Below, piece after piece: positions 26,613-35,599 of a stretch of 47,131 bases of DNA. Numbering within the stretch: the first letter of the stretch is position 1; each line of letters begins with the position of its first letter. The translations under genes were made by a program, and so were the position numbers. A model generated the notes under the pieces. The model did no database searches, had not been told where the DNA came from, and saw only the letters and a list, made by a program, of their open reading frames with translations. Source of the stretch: an uncultured Novosphingobium sp. (GTDB lineage: Bacteria; Pseudomonadota; Alphaproteobacteria; Sphingomonadales; Sphingomonadaceae); NCBI GenBank assembly GCA_946886075.1, contig CAMPHR010000023.1, forward strand, positions 1 through 47,131. The letters run 5' to 3'.

Positions 26613-27680
26613 ATGCACGTCGAGGGGACCCCGCAGAAAATCGCAGAAGATCTGCTGGCCCATTATGACGTGCATGCCCGCCGCCTGCCATGGCGCGCAC
26701 CGCCGGGAGCCAACGCCGCGGACCCCTATCGGGTCTGGCTGTCCGAGATCATGCTCCAGCAGACGACGGTCGCGGCGGTCGGCCCCTATTTTGCGAGGTT
26801 CACCACCCGCTGGCCGACCGTCGAGTCCCTGGCAGCGGCGGACGATGCCGATGTCATGGCGGCATGGGCGGGCCTTGGCTATTATGCCCGCGCGCGCAAT
26901 CTGCTCGCCTGCGCCCGCGCCGTCGCGCAGCAGCATGGCGGTGCCTTTCCGAACGATGAAGAGGGGTTGCGCGCACTCCCCGGTGTCGGCGCCTATACCG
27001 CCGCTGCCGTGGCTGCCATTGCCTTTGGCCGCCGCGCCGTAGTGGTGGACGCCAATGTGGAGCGCGTGGTCGCTCGGCTGTTCGCGATCGATACCCCGCT
27101 ACCCGCTGCCCGTCCTGCCATCCGTGCCGCTGCCGACAGTATAACCCCCGACGCGCGTGCCGGAGACTTCGCCCAAGCGATGATGGATCTTGGCGCGACC
27201 ATCTGCACGCCTCGCAACCCCGCCTGCGCTATCTGCCCGCTGCGGCAAGATTGCGCCGCCTTCCGCACCGCCGATCCCGCCTTCTTCCCGGTCAAGGCAG
27301 CCAGGAAGGCAAAGCCGCATCGGCTCGGCCATGGCTGGTGGATAGAGCGGGCCGATGGTCATGTGTGGCTGATCCGCCGCCCGGCCAAGGGTCTTCTCGG
27401 CGGCATGCGCGCGCTTCCCTCATCGGACTGGGGCGACGCGCCCGAACCTGCCCCACCTGTCGCAGGTCGGTGGAAAACGCTCCCGGAACCCGTCGGCCAT
27501 GTCTTCACCCATTTCTCGCTGGCCTTGACCGTCCATGTCGCCCATGTGGCGAAGGAAAGCATGCCTCCCGGCGAAGGCGAATGGTGGCCGCTCGACCAGT
27601 TGGAGGATGCAGGGCTGCCAACCTTGTTCCGCCGCGCGGCTGTGGCAGCGATGAAGGAGAGAGATGCCCATGTCCCCTGA
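26613..27680 (+). CDS. mutY: Adenine DNA glycosylase MutY
   Basis: 355 residues. Removes adenine mispaired with 8-oxoguanine. The catalytic Glu is in LSEIMLQQTTV (Glu45). The helix-hairpin-helix LPGVGAYTAAAV is followed by the conserved Asp in VVDANVERV (Asp146). The iron-sulfur cysteines have the expected C-x6-C-x2-C-x5-C spacing (198, 205, 208, 214). The C-terminal NUDIX-like domain that reads 8-oxoG spans about 235-350 (FTHFSLALTVHVAHV). Its end overlaps nudC by 17 bases. Confidence 0.96.
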   Translation: MHVEGTPQKIAEDLLAHYDVHARRLPWRAPPGANAADPYRVWLSEIMLQQTTVAAVGPYFARFTTRWPTVESLAAADDADVMAAWAGLGYYARARNLLACARAVAQQHGGAFPNDEEGLRALPGVGAYTAAAVAAIAFGRRAVVVDANVERVVARLFAIDTPLPAARPAIRAAADSITPDARAGDFAQAMMDLGATICTPRNPACAICPLRQDCAAFRTADPAFFPVKAARKAKPHRLGHGWWIERADGHVWLIRRPAKGLLGGMRALPSSDWGDAPEPAPPVAGRWKTLPEPVGHVFTHFSLALTVHVAHVAKESMPPGEGEWWPLDQLEDAGLPTLFRRAAVAAMKERDAHVP

Positions 27681-28572
27681 CCAGCTTGGCTATGTTGGCG
27701 GCCGCCTGGACCGTGCCGACCACATTCGCGTGAACCCGGATCTCGCGGCGCAGGCGCTTGCCTCGCCTGATGCGCGATGCCTGGTGCTCGACGGTTTGGA
27801 CCCGGTGACGCGGGACGGCCATCTGCTGATGGAACCGGTCGCGCCGGACGCCAGCCTTGAAGATCACTTGCTGCTCGGCCTGGATGAAGAGCAGCGCCCG
27901 ATCTTTGCCCGCCTCGCTCAGGAAGTGGGCAGCAATTTCTTCCCCAGCCCGCGCAGCCGCGCCATCGTCACGGAAGTCCCTGCTGACGAGGTCGCCCTGT
28001 ACGGCGCGGCGCGGAGCCTGGTTCATTGGCATGGCCGCCATCCCTTCTGCTCGGTGTGCGGATCGCGCACCGTTGCGGAGAAGGCGGGCTGGGCACGCCG
28101 CTGCGGCGCCTGCGATGCCGAGCATTTCCCGCGTGTCGATCCGGTCGTCATCATGCTTGCCGAGCATCAGGGGCGCGTGCTCGTGGGGCGGCAGCATAGC
28201 TGGCCGGAAGGCTTCTATTCCGCTCTGGCAGGCTTCGTTGAACCGGGTGAAACGATCGAAGAAGCCGTGAAGCGCGAGATCAAGGAAGAGGCCGGGCTCA
28301 CTGTACATTCGGTCCGCTATGTCATGAGCCAGCCTTGGCCCTTCCCCTCATCGCTCATGATCGCCTGCATCGGCCAGGCCGACGATGAATCGTTGAAGCT
28401 CGACGAGACGGAAATCCAGCATGCCTTCTGGTGCGATGCGGCTGATGTTCGCGCCGCTCTGGCAGGCGCGGCCGGTGCGCCCTTCACCGCGCCTCCGCCC
28501 ATGGCGGTCGCGCATCATCTGCTCAAGCATTGGGCCGATGCGCAGGTTGCCCCGCCCGATCCAAGCGCGTAA
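27664..28572 (+). CDS. nudC: NADH pyrophosphatase / NAD-cap hydrolase NudC
   Basis: 302 residues from ATG 27664, with AAGGAGAGAG directly before it inside the mutY end. NudC hydrolyses NAD(H) and removes NAD caps from RNA. A zinc ribbon is present (CSVCG and CGAC, about 127-150). The Nudix box GFVEPGETIEEAVKREIKEE has the full GX5EX7REUXEEXGU pattern. The NADH-specific SQPWPFPSS motif follows it. The N-terminal domain is present. Coupled translation with mutY is likely. Confidence 0.95.
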   Translation: MPMSPDQLGYVGGRLDRADHIRVNPDLAAQALASPDARCLVLDGLDPVTRDGHLLMEPVAPDASLEDHLLLGLDEEQRPIFARLAQEVGSNFFPSPRSRAIVTEVPADEVALYGAARSLVHWHGRHPFCSVCGSRTVAEKAGWARRCGACDAEHFPRVDPVVIMLAEHQGRVLVGRQHSWPEGFYSALAGFVEPGETIEEAVKREIKEEAGLTVHSVRYVMSQPWPFPSSLMIACIGQADDESLKLDETEIQHAFWCDAADVRAALAGAAGAPFTAPPPMAVAHHLLKHWADAQVAPPDPSA

Positions 28573-28611
28573 GGCCAAGGTCACACCCCTTGTCAGGAAC
28601 GCTCCGCACTC

Positions 28612-29958
28612 ATGCTCAGCCTCGAAGAAGCCCAGTCGCGCGCACAGGATCTGGTGACGGCGGCACGCAGGGCAGGGGCTGACGCGGCGGATGCCATATA
28701 TGCCTGCAATGCATCCACGACCGTAGCCGTGCGCCTCGGCGCGCTGGAGGATGTGGAGCGGTCAGAGGGCGAAGAGATCGGTCTGCGCGTTTTTGTCGGC
28801 CAACGCTCCGCCAGCATCGCTGCGTCGGACATGAATCCGGCCACCTTGAGTACATTGGTCGATCGCTGCATCGCCATGGCGCGCGAAGCGCCTGAAGACC
28901 CCTATGCTGGACTGGCGCCTGAGAATCGACTGCTGCGCGGCGGCTCGCCGGAACTCGACATAGCCGACCCTAGCGATCCGGAACCCGCCCTGCTGCGTTC
29001 CCGCGCTTTTGAGGCGGAAGAAGCCGCTCGCGCCGTGTCGGGCGTTACGAACAGCGAAGGCGGCGGGGCATCGAATGGCCGCAGCCAGGTCGCGCTCGCC
29101 ACCAGCCACGGTTTTGCAGGCGCATATGCGGGCACCAGCCATTCGACCTGGGCCAGCGTCCTTGCTGGCACGGGCGCGGATATGCAGCGGGATCATGCCA
29201 GTCATAGCGCGCGCTACCTGGAGGATCTTGACGGCTCCGTCGCCATCGGAACACGCGCAGGGGAGCGGGCGGTAGCTCGCCTCAACCCCGCCAAGCTCGA
29301 AAGCGGTGTGCTGCCCATCCTCTTTGATCCGCGCATCGGGTCCGGTCTGCTCGGCCATCTGATCGGCGGGATGGTCGGGCCTGCAATCGCCCGGCGGTCG
29401 AGTTTTCTGCTTGAATCCCTTGGCAAAGCGCTGTTCGACAGCGCCATCACCGTCATTGATGACCCGTTGCGCGCGCGCGGCCTCCGCTCTCGTCCCTTTG
29501 ATGGCGAAGGGCTTCCCGTCGCACGCCGGGCGTTGATCGACAAGGGTGTGCTGACCGGCTGGCTGATGGACAGCGCCTCTGCGCGCCAGCTTGGCCTTGA
29601 ACCCACCGGGCACGCCAGCCGTGGCGGCAGCGGCGCGCCGGGCGCTGGCGTGACAAACGTCCATATGGAACCGGGCAATGTCTCGCCTGCCGAACTGATG
29701 GCTGACATCAAGCGCGGCATCTATGTCACCGAACTGATCGGCATGGGCGTCAATGGCGTCACCGGCGATTACAGTCGCGGCGCAGCTGGTTTCCTGATCG
29801 AAGATGGCGAAATCACCCGCCCTGTCTCAGAAATCACCATTGCCAGTAATCTCAAGGACATGTTCCGCGCCCTTGTTCCGGCAAATGATCTTGTCTTCCG
29901 CTATGGCATGAACGTGCCTACGATCCGCATCGACGGGATGACCGTTGCCGGGGGCTGA
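28612..29958 (+). CDS. pmbA: Metalloprotease-family protein PmbA/TldE
   Basis: 448 residues. PmbA (TldE) pairs with TldD; the complex degrades or matures modified peptides such as microcins. Family landmarks include GLRVFVGQRSASIAASDM, SGLLGHLIGGMVGPAIARRS, DGEGLPVARRALIDKGVLTG and the C-terminal LIGMGVNGVTGDYSRGAAGF. As usual for TldE, the TldD-type HExxxH zinc motif is absent, so this subunit is probably non-catalytic. tldD is not in the window. It overlaps the next gene by 14 bases. Confidence 0.93.
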   Translation: MLSLEEAQSRAQDLVTAARRAGADAADAIYACNASTTVAVRLGALEDVERSEGEEIGLRVFVGQRSASIAASDMNPATLSTLVDRCIAMAREAPEDPYAGLAPENRLLRGGSPELDIADPSDPEPALLRSRAFEAEEAARAVSGVTNSEGGGASNGRSQVALATSHGFAGAYAGTSHSTWASVLAGTGADMQRDHASHSARYLEDLDGSVAIGTRAGERAVARLNPAKLESGVLPILFDPRIGSGLLGHLIGGMVGPAIARRSSFLLESLGKALFDSAITVIDDPLRARGLRSRPFDGEGLPVARRALIDKGVLTGWLMDSASARQLGLEPTGHASRGGSGAPGAGVTNVHMEPGNVSPAELMADIKRGIYVTELIGMGVNGVTGDYSRGAAGFLIEDGEITRPVSEITIASNLKDMFRALVPANDLVFRYGMNVPTIRIDGMTVAGG

Positions 29959-30742
29959 GATCGACCTGCGCGCGCTCGTCAGCGCGGTATCGGACGCAGC
30001 CGATCGCGCGCTCACCCTATGGGCGGGCGGGCAGACCCAGGTGCGCCAGTGGGAGAAGGTTCCCGGCCACCCCGTTTGCGAGGCGGATCTGGAAATCGAC
30101 GTCATGCTCCGCCAGAGCCTCGGCCTCATCGATCCTGCTGCCGGATGGCTGTCGGAAGAAACCGCCGACACTGTCCATCGTTTGGATCTGGCCCGCGTCT
30201 GGGTGGTTGATCCGATCGATGGCACTCGGGACTATCTGCGTGGTCGTCCCGGATGGGCTGTTTCCGTCGCCCTGGTCGAACATGGCGCGGTAAGCATAGG
30301 CATACTCGCAGCACCCGCCCGCAACGAACTTTGGATAGCGAGGGCAGGGGAGGGCGCCACACGCAACGGCCGCACCCTTACGGCCGGTGCCCGCATGCTT
30401 TTGCCCGGCGCCCGCGTACCCGCCGACCATCTCCCCCGTCATGACCGGGACCTTCTGGCCGTTCACAAACCCAACAGCATCGCCCTGCGCATGGCAATGG
30501 TCGCCGCCGACGAAGCCGATATCGTCGCGACCGTCCGTTGGGGCAATGAGTGGGATGTCGCCGCCGCTGCCCTGATCGCGCAGGAAGCAGGGGCGGTGGT
30601 CACCGACGCGCTCGGCGACCCTCTATCCTTCAACCGCCCAGAACCCACCGCCTTCGGCTTGCTCTGCACAGCCCCCGGAATCCACGAAGCCGCCACCAAA
30701 CGCCTCGCCCCCCGCGCCAGAGAGTTGCTCAGCCGTCCATAG
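29945..30742 (+). CDS. cysQ: CysQ-like 3'(2'),5'-bisphosphate nucleotidase
   Basis: 265 residues from TTG 29945. It is the only usable start because an in-frame stop lies just upstream (TGA CCG TTG). Inositol-monophosphatase fold with all metal motifs: WLSEETAD, VVDPIDGTRDY and WDVAAAALIAQEAGA. Members hydrolyse PAP/PAPS by-products of sulfate assimilation or inositol phosphates; the layout favours CysQ, but substrate is inferred only. The weak start overlapping the pmbA end suggests low-level coupled translation. Confidence 0.8.
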   Translation: MPGAEIDLRALVSAVSDAADRALTLWAGGQTQVRQWEKVPGHPVCEADLEIDVMLRQSLGLIDPAAGWLSEETADTVHRLDLARVWVVDPIDGTRDYLRGRPGWAVSVALVEHGAVSIGILAAPARNELWIARAGEGATRNGRTLTAGARMLLPGARVPADHLPRHDRDLLAVHKPNSIALRMAMVAADEADIVATVRWGNEWDVAAAALIAQEAGAVVTDALGDPLSFNRPEPTAFGLLCTAPGIHEAATKRLAPRARELLSRP

Positions 30743-30812
30743 CGTCGGGTTGATTGATCAAACGCGCGAAAGTCTTGCGTAGCTAGATTGCTTCAGCACC
30801 AGCGCTCGCTGC

Positions 30813-31328
30813 TTAGAGCTTGCCGTATTTCGCCTCAAAGCCGCTGAAATCTCCCGCGGCTAGATATTTCGCCTGATCAATCCATTGGTCGCGGACCGGG
30901 CGGCCTTTGAAGTTGCCGAGTTTCGTGTCGATCGACGCCAAGTCAGCTTCGGTCCAATTGGCGATCTGCTCGTAACGGGTGACGCCCAGTTCGATCAGCA
31001 GCTGGTTGAGCTTCGGGCCTACGCCCTTCATCCTCAGCAGATTGTCCTGACCATCCGACGCAGAGGCAGCTGACTGCGTAGCGACGATGGGGGCCGCCTC
31101 CGGTGCAGTGATCGGCACAGGCTCGGCGGCAATTGTCGTAGGAGGGGGCGGTGTCGGCTCTGCAGCTGGTGCAAGTACCGGCGCGGCTTCCTTTACCGCC
31201 AGGGGCGACTGCTCGGCGCCTGGCGCGGCTGTCGAAGTCTTCCGTCCCACCAACAGGAATATGACCCCGATCAGGATCAGCAAGCCGATCAGCAACCAAA
31301 GGCCATAGTCCATGAAGAATTCCTGCAT
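30813..31328 (-). CDS. Membrane-anchored helix-hairpin-helix protein
   Basis: 171 residues from ATG 31328, with AGGAGGGAGCGCG before it. One transmembrane helix (about 8-27, LWLLIGLLILIGVIFLLVG) is followed by a Pro/Ala/Glu-rich linker of about 60 residues. The C-terminal domain starts with the helix-hairpin-helix-like LLRMKGVGPKLNQLLIELGV and ends with FSGFEAKYGKL. Such GVGP-type domains appear as C-terminal appendages in alphaproteobacterial proteins and can bind nucleic acid, but no function is established for this form. It sits 75 bases downstream of the purD start-to-stop unit... that is, after the purD stop on the same strand in genome order it is the next gene. Confidence 0.75.
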   Translation of the reverse strand: MQEFFMDYGLWLLIGLLILIGVIFLLVGRKTSTAAPGAEQSPLAVKEAAPVLAPAAEPTPPPPTTIAAEPVPITAPEAAPIVATQSAASASDGQDNLLRMKGVGPKLNQLLIELGVTRYEQIANWTEADLASIDTKLGNFKGRPVRDQWIDQAKYLAAGDFSGFEAKYGKL

Positions 31329-31403
31329 CGCGCTCCCTCCTGCTATCGGGCTTTATCTAGATGCGCTTGCTGCGGATCGGCAAGGGGCCGCGTTCAAAGG
31401 CCT

Positions 31404-32681
31404 TCAGCGCGCTTCACGCTCAACCTCGCGCCATCCGATGTCGCGGCGGCAAAAACCGGTCGGGAAGTCGATCGCATCGACAGCCTGATAAGCTGCCGCC
31501 TGCGCCTGGCCCACACTGCCGCCACTGGCGGTCACGTTCAGCACCCGGCCACCGTTGGCGACGAGCTTTCCGTCCTTCAAGGCAGTGCCCGCATGGAAAA
31601 CGCGCGCACCGCCTGCTTCTGCCGCATCGATGCCTGCGATAGCACCGCCCTTTTCCGGCGTGCCGGGATAGCCGCTGGCCGCCATCACCACCGTCAGCGC
31701 GGTACGGTCTGCGAGCTTTACCGGCTCCTGCTCCGCCAGCCGTCCTTCTGCAACGGCAAGCAACAGTTCGACAAGATCGCCGTCAAAGCGCATCATCAGC
31801 ACCTGGCATTCTGGATCACCAAAGCGTGCATTATATTCGATGAGCTTTGGCCCCTCGCTGGTCAGCATGAGTCCCGCATATAGCACACCGGAATAGGGCG
31901 TGCCCTCAGCAGCCAGAGTATCGACCGTCGGCCGTATGATCTTTTCGATGACTTGCGCTTCCAACTCGGGCGTCAATACCCGTGCGGGGCTGTAGGCGCC
32001 CATGCCGCCGGTATTGGGGCCAGTGTCGCCATCGCCCACGCGCTTATGATCCTGAGCGGAGCCGAACGGCAGGATCGCGCTGCCATCGGTAAGTGCAAAG
32101 AAGCTCGCCTCCTCGCCGGTCATAAACTCTTCCAACACCACTTCCGCGCCCGCTGCGCCAAACGCGCCGGAGAACATGTCCTCGATCGCCTCGACGGCTT
32201 GGCTCTGCGTTTCGGCGATAATGACGCCCTTGCCCGCGGCCAGACCATCTGCCTTGATGACGACCGGCAGCCCGAAATCCGCGAGCGCCGCGATCGCGCC
32301 GTCCTTGCTGTGGACGCGTTCATAAGCGGCAGTCGGAATCCCGGCCCGCTTGCAGAGATCCTTGGTAAAGCCTTTCGATCCCTCCAGCTGCGCTGCCTTC
32401 TTGCCCGGTCCGAACACCGGATATCCCTTCACCCGCAGATTGTCGGCGAGGCCATCGACCAGCGGCGCTTCCGGCCCGATCACCACCAGGCCGATGGAAT
32501 GGCGCAAACAGAAATCCACCACCGCGCGATGATCTGTGACATCCAGATCGACCAACGTCGCATGCTGGGCTATGCCGGGGTTGCCTGGCGCGGCATAAAG
32601 GGTCGTAATGCTGGGCGACTGCGCCAGCTTCCAGGCCAGAGCATGTTCGCGGCCGCCGCTGCCCAACAAAAGGATGTTCAT
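31404..32681 (-). CDS. purD: Phosphoribosylamine-glycine ligase
   Basis: 425 residues from ATG 32681 ([15 protein letters not shown], the family start). Second step of purine synthesis: joins glycine to phosphoribosylamine using ATP. It shows the N-domain [16 protein letters not shown] motif ([13 protein letters not shown]), the ATP-grasp strand [28 protein letters not shown] and the metal site [13 protein letters not shown]. Length is normal. Upstream residues in the same frame belong to antisense xseA. Its start is only seven bases from the xseA start on the other strand. Confidence 0.96.
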   Translation of the reverse strand: MNILLLGSGGREHALAWKLAQSPSITTLYAAPGNPGIAQHATLVDLDVTDHRAVVDFCLRHSIGLVVIGPEAPLVDGLADNLRVKGYPVFGPGKKAAQLEGSKGFTKDLCKRAGIPTAAYERVHSKDGAIAALADFGLPVVIKADGLAAGKGVIIAETQSQAVEAIEDMFSGAFGAAGAEVVLEEFMTGEEASFFALTDGSAILPFGSAQDHKRVGDGDTGPNTGGMGAYSPARVLTPELEAQVIEKIIRPTVDTLAAEGTPYSGVLYAGLMLTSEGPKLIEYNARFGDPECQVLMMRFDGDLVELLLAVAEGRLAEQEPVKLADRTALTVVMAASGYPGTPEKGGAIAGIDAAEAGGARVFHAGTALKDGKLVANGGRVLNVTASGGSVGQAQAAAYQAVDAIDFPTGFCRRDIGWREVEREAR

Positions 32682-32688
32682 TTCGCCC

Positions 32689-34194
32689 ATGTCCCCGGAA
32701 TATGAAGCTGGTTTCGATGTATCGGGCCGCCTGTTAGCGGAGGAAAGGGCGGGGGACAACGCGCCGCCGCTTTCGGTGAGCGAATTGTCGGCCGTGCTGA
32801 AGCGGACGGTGGAGGACCGCTTCGGCCATGTCCGTCTGCGCGGCGAGATTTCCGGTTTCAAGCGCGCCGCCTCGGGCCATCTTTACCTCTGCCTGAAGGA
32901 TGACAATGCGGTCATCGACGGCGTGATGTGGAAGGGCGGGGCCCAGCGCCTGCCTTTTGCTCCGCAGGACGGCGTGGAGGTCATCGCTACTGGCAAGCTG
33001 ACCACCTATCCCGGCCGTTCCAAATATCAGATCGTGATCGATCGGATGGAGCTGGCGGGCGAAGGCGCGCTGATGGCGCTGCTTGAAAAGCTGAAGGCCA
33101 AACTCGCTGGCGAAGGGCTGTTCGACCGCGCCACCAAGCGTCCTCTTCCCTTCATGCCGCGTACCATCGGCGTCGTCACGTCGCCGACCGGCGCGGTGAT
33201 TCGCGACATCCTCCATCGGCTTGAGGATCGCTGCCCGACCAACGTGCTGCTCTGGCCTGTGCTGGTGCAAGGACAGGGCGCGGCCGAACAGGTGGCCCGC
33301 GCCGTGCGCGGCTTTTCCGCCATGCAGCCAGGAGGCGCCCTGCCGCGTCCCGACCTCGTCATCGTTGCGCGCGGCGGCGGCTCGATTGAGGATTTGTGGA
33401 GTTTCAACGAGGAAGTCGTCGTCAGAGCGGTCGCCGAATGCTCGATCCCGACCATTTCGGCGGTGGGGCATGAAACCGATACGACCCTTTGCGACTATGC
33501 TGCGGACATGCGCGCGCCAACGCCCACTGCCGCTGCGGAGATGGCGGTGCCGGTTCGGGCCGACCTGATGGCGATGCTGACCGAGCAAGGCTTGCGCATG
33601 AATCGAGCCGTGCGGCGCGGGGCAGCGCAGGCGCGCGAACGGCTGGATATGCAGGCCCGGCTGATGCCATCGCCGGACTTGCTACTGGCTCCGCAACGTC
33701 AACGGCTTGATCAATTGTCGGGAGAGCTTGGCAACTGCTTGCGTCATCGGGTGTCCGATGCGCGGGCGCATCTGGGGCAGGCGGGCGGGGCTCTGCGCCC
33801 GGCCCTGCTGCACCAGCATCTTGCCCGGTCGAAGGAGCGGCTCGACCGCCAACGGCTGCGCCCGGATTATCTCGCCCGCGTCTTTCATGACCGCGCGACC
33901 GCCTTCGACCGGCTTTCCCGTTTGTTCGTGTCGGTCAATCCCGACTTGCCGCTGGCGCGCGGCTTTGCTCGCGTCATGGCGGGAGATCGCCTGGTCAAAT
34001 CGGTTGCGGAAGCCCAGGGCGCAGGGGCCGTATCGCTGCATTTCGGCGATGGCGCAGTAGATGCCATCGTCGGAACAGGTTCGACGCCGCCAGCCCTTGA
34101 GAAGGCACCGACGCAAGCTATATCTTCTTCACCCCGTCCGTCCCGCAAGCCACAGGAAGGGACGGAAAACCGCCAGCAGGATCTATTTTCCTGA
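32689..34194 (+). CDS. xseA: Exodeoxyribonuclease VII large subunit
   Basis: 501 residues from ATG 32689. XseA with XseB degrades single-stranded DNA. The N-terminal OB fold ([19 protein letters not shown]) is followed by the catalytic region with [35 protein letters not shown] and [18 protein letters not shown]. Then come a coiled-coil section and the C-terminal PLARGFARV motif. The last 40 residues are a Pro/Ser-rich tail. No strong ribosome site is visible near this ATG; AAAGGATG lies about 11 bases upstream. xseB is not adjacent. Confidence 0.95.
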   Translation: MSPEYEAGFDVSGRLLAEERAGDNAPPLSVSELSAVLKRTVEDRFGHVRLRGEISGFKRAASGHLYLCLKDDNAVIDGVMWKGGAQRLPFAPQDGVEVIATGKLTTYPGRSKYQIVIDRMELAGEGALMALLEKLKAKLAGEGLFDRATKRPLPFMPRTIGVVTSPTGAVIRDILHRLEDRCPTNVLLWPVLVQGQGAAEQVARAVRGFSAMQPGGALPRPDLVIVARGGGSIEDLWSFNEEVVVRAVAECSIPTISAVGHETDTTLCDYAADMRAPTPTAAAEMAVPVRADLMAMLTEQGLRMNRAVRRGAAQARERLDMQARLMPSPDLLLAPQRQRLDQLSGELGNCLRHRVSDARAHLGQAGGALRPALLHQHLARSKERLDRQRLRPDYLARVFHDRATAFDRLSRLFVSVNPDLPLARGFARVMAGDRLVKSVAEAQGAGAVSLHFGDGAVDAIVGTGSTPPALEKAPTQAISSSPRPSRKPQEGTENRQQDLFS

Positions 34195-34227
34195 TGCGCA
34201 TGACCATGGAAAAGGCCGCTTGATCCC

Positions 34228-34440
34228 ATGCTGATGTCTGACCGCGATCGCCCGGCGCGCCTCCATTATATGGCGTACAGCTTCCGTGTGCTGCAGGCTG
34301 GGGATCATGTCGTGTGCGCTGTCACCGGGCAGAAAATTCCGCTCGACGACCTGCGCTATTGGAGCATTGCCCGGCAGGAACCCTATGCCAGCGCCGAAGC
34401 TTCGGCGCAGGCCGAACTGAAGGCCCGCGGCCTGCGATGA
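34228..34440 (+). CDS. DUF2093 domain protein
   Basis: 70 residues (ATG 34228, or ATG 34234). Small cytoplasmic protein with the DUF2093 pattern ARLHYMAYSFRVLQAGDHVV, CAVTGQKIPLDDLRYWS and a C-terminal EPYASAEASAQAEL helix. The fold hints at a small beta domain with one Cys. No function is known for the family. It overlaps the following peptidase gene by four bases (ATGA). Confidence 0.82.
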   Translation: MLMSDRDRPARLHYMAYSFRVLQAGDHVVCAVTGQKIPLDDLRYWSIARQEPYASAEASAQAELKARGLR

Positions 34441-35279
34441 GGCATTGGGTGGCTGTGCTCCTGCTGATGATGATCGGCAGCGCAGCGTCGGCAATCGACC
34501 CCGTCCCACCCCCACCTGCAGGCATTATTCTTGAGGGCAAGGCTCAACAGGGTGGCGTCCTCATCGGGACAGCGCCCCCTGCCACAACTGAACTGCGCCT
34601 GGATGACTTGCCGCTGCGCATCGATCGAGATGGCCGCTTCCTCATAGCTTTCGACCGCGACGCCGGGCCGCAGGCGCGCCTTACCGCTCGCCTTGTCGAT
34701 GGCCGCATGCTCAGCCAGATGATCAGCGTCGCCCCGCGCGTCTGGCGGATCGAGCGAGTCAACACGCCGCTTCGCCCCGTGCGAAATAATGAAGCCTTTC
34801 TTGCGCTCCGCCGACCCGAACTGGAGCAGATCGCCGCTGCCAGGAAAGTGGAGACGGGCGCAACAGGCTGGCGCCAGCATTTCCTATGGCCACGCATCGG
34901 CCGTATTTCCGGCCTTTTCGGATCGCAGCGCGTCTATCAGGGCGTGCCGGGCGCCTATCATGGCGGCATCGACATCGCTGGAGCGACCGGAGACCCCGTC
35001 CTTGCTCCGGCAGACGGCGTAGTGATTCTCGCCGCTGAGCGCCCATTCTCGCTGGAGGGCAATCTACTGATGATCGACCATGGTCACGGCCTTAGCAGCG
35101 CCTTCCTTCATCTTTCCCGCATCGATGTGAAGTTGGGGCAGGCCGTGCGTCAAGGGCAGCAGGTGGGTACGGTGGGCGCAACAGGCCGAGCGACTGGCCC
35201 GCATCTTCACTGGGGTTTGCGCTGGAACGAGGCGCGGGTCGATCCCCTGCTCCTCGCGGGACCCATGCCTCCAAACTGA
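34437..35279 (+). CDS. M23-family (LytM) peptidoglycan peptidase
   Basis: 280 residues from ATG 34437. Signal peptide HWVAVLLLMMIGSAASA predicts export to the periplasm. The N-terminal half is a beta-rich region. The C-terminal LytM domain has the zinc ligands His and Asp in GAYHGGIDIAGATG and the HxH pair in TGPHLHWGLRW, so it should be an active endopeptidase cutting peptide crosslinks in the cell wall. It is translationally coupled to the DUF2093 gene and is the last gene of the xseA run. Confidence 0.9.
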   Translation: MRHWVAVLLLMMIGSAASAIDPVPPPPAGIILEGKAQQGGVLIGTAPPATTELRLDDLPLRIDRDGRFLIAFDRDAGPQARLTARLVDGRMLSQMISVAPRVWRIERVNTPLRPVRNNEAFLALRRPELEQIAAARKVETGATGWRQHFLWPRIGRISGLFGSQRVYQGVPGAYHGGIDIAGATGDPVLAPADGVVILAAERPFSLEGNLLMIDHGHGLSSAFLHLSRIDVKLGQAVRQGQQVGTVGATGRATGPHLHWGLRWNEARVDPLLLAGPMPPN

Positions 35280-35599
35280 TGTGAGATATATTCGCGCAAC
35301 TTAGCGCGCTGGCCCGTAGTGCCAGAGCATCAATGTTCCACGGGGACGCCGTCCACGCCAATAATATTGTCAAACAGGCGCGAAATGGCTTTTTAGCGCT
35401 ATGTGGCAAATTTACGACAGTGCAACAGCAAAGTGTCTATATGTCTGTCGCATTGCTTTACACGCATAAAACGACTGCGCAGACTATTCCCTAGCACGGA
35501 TGAAGAGGGGTTTGCTGTCGGGCTCCTAACGCCCCTCTTCATGCGTCAAAACAAAGGACGCGGGTTCGCTTGCGTCGTTCCAGAGCAAGGGACTGGATT
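35280..35599 (+). promoter_or_regulatory. Gene-free leader of the TonB-dependent receptor
   Basis: 320 bases without a credible gene, AT-rich compared with its surroundings. It holds a short palindrome CAATAATATTG near 35360 and the hairpin at 35500-35542. Candidate promoter elements exist (TTGTCA, 17 bases, TTTTTA near 35366-35394) but are weak. AAGGGA eight bases before GTG 35600 serves as the ribosome site. Confidence 0.45.
35500..35542 (+). other. Perfect 11-bp hairpin in the receptor leader
   Basis: ATGAAGAGGGG at 35500-35510 is exactly complementary to CCCCTCTTCAT at 35532-35542, with a 21-base loop. It lies 57 bases before the GTG start. There is no T-run after it, so it looks more like a mRNA-level control element or a protein-binding dyad than a terminator. 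Confidence 0.6.
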
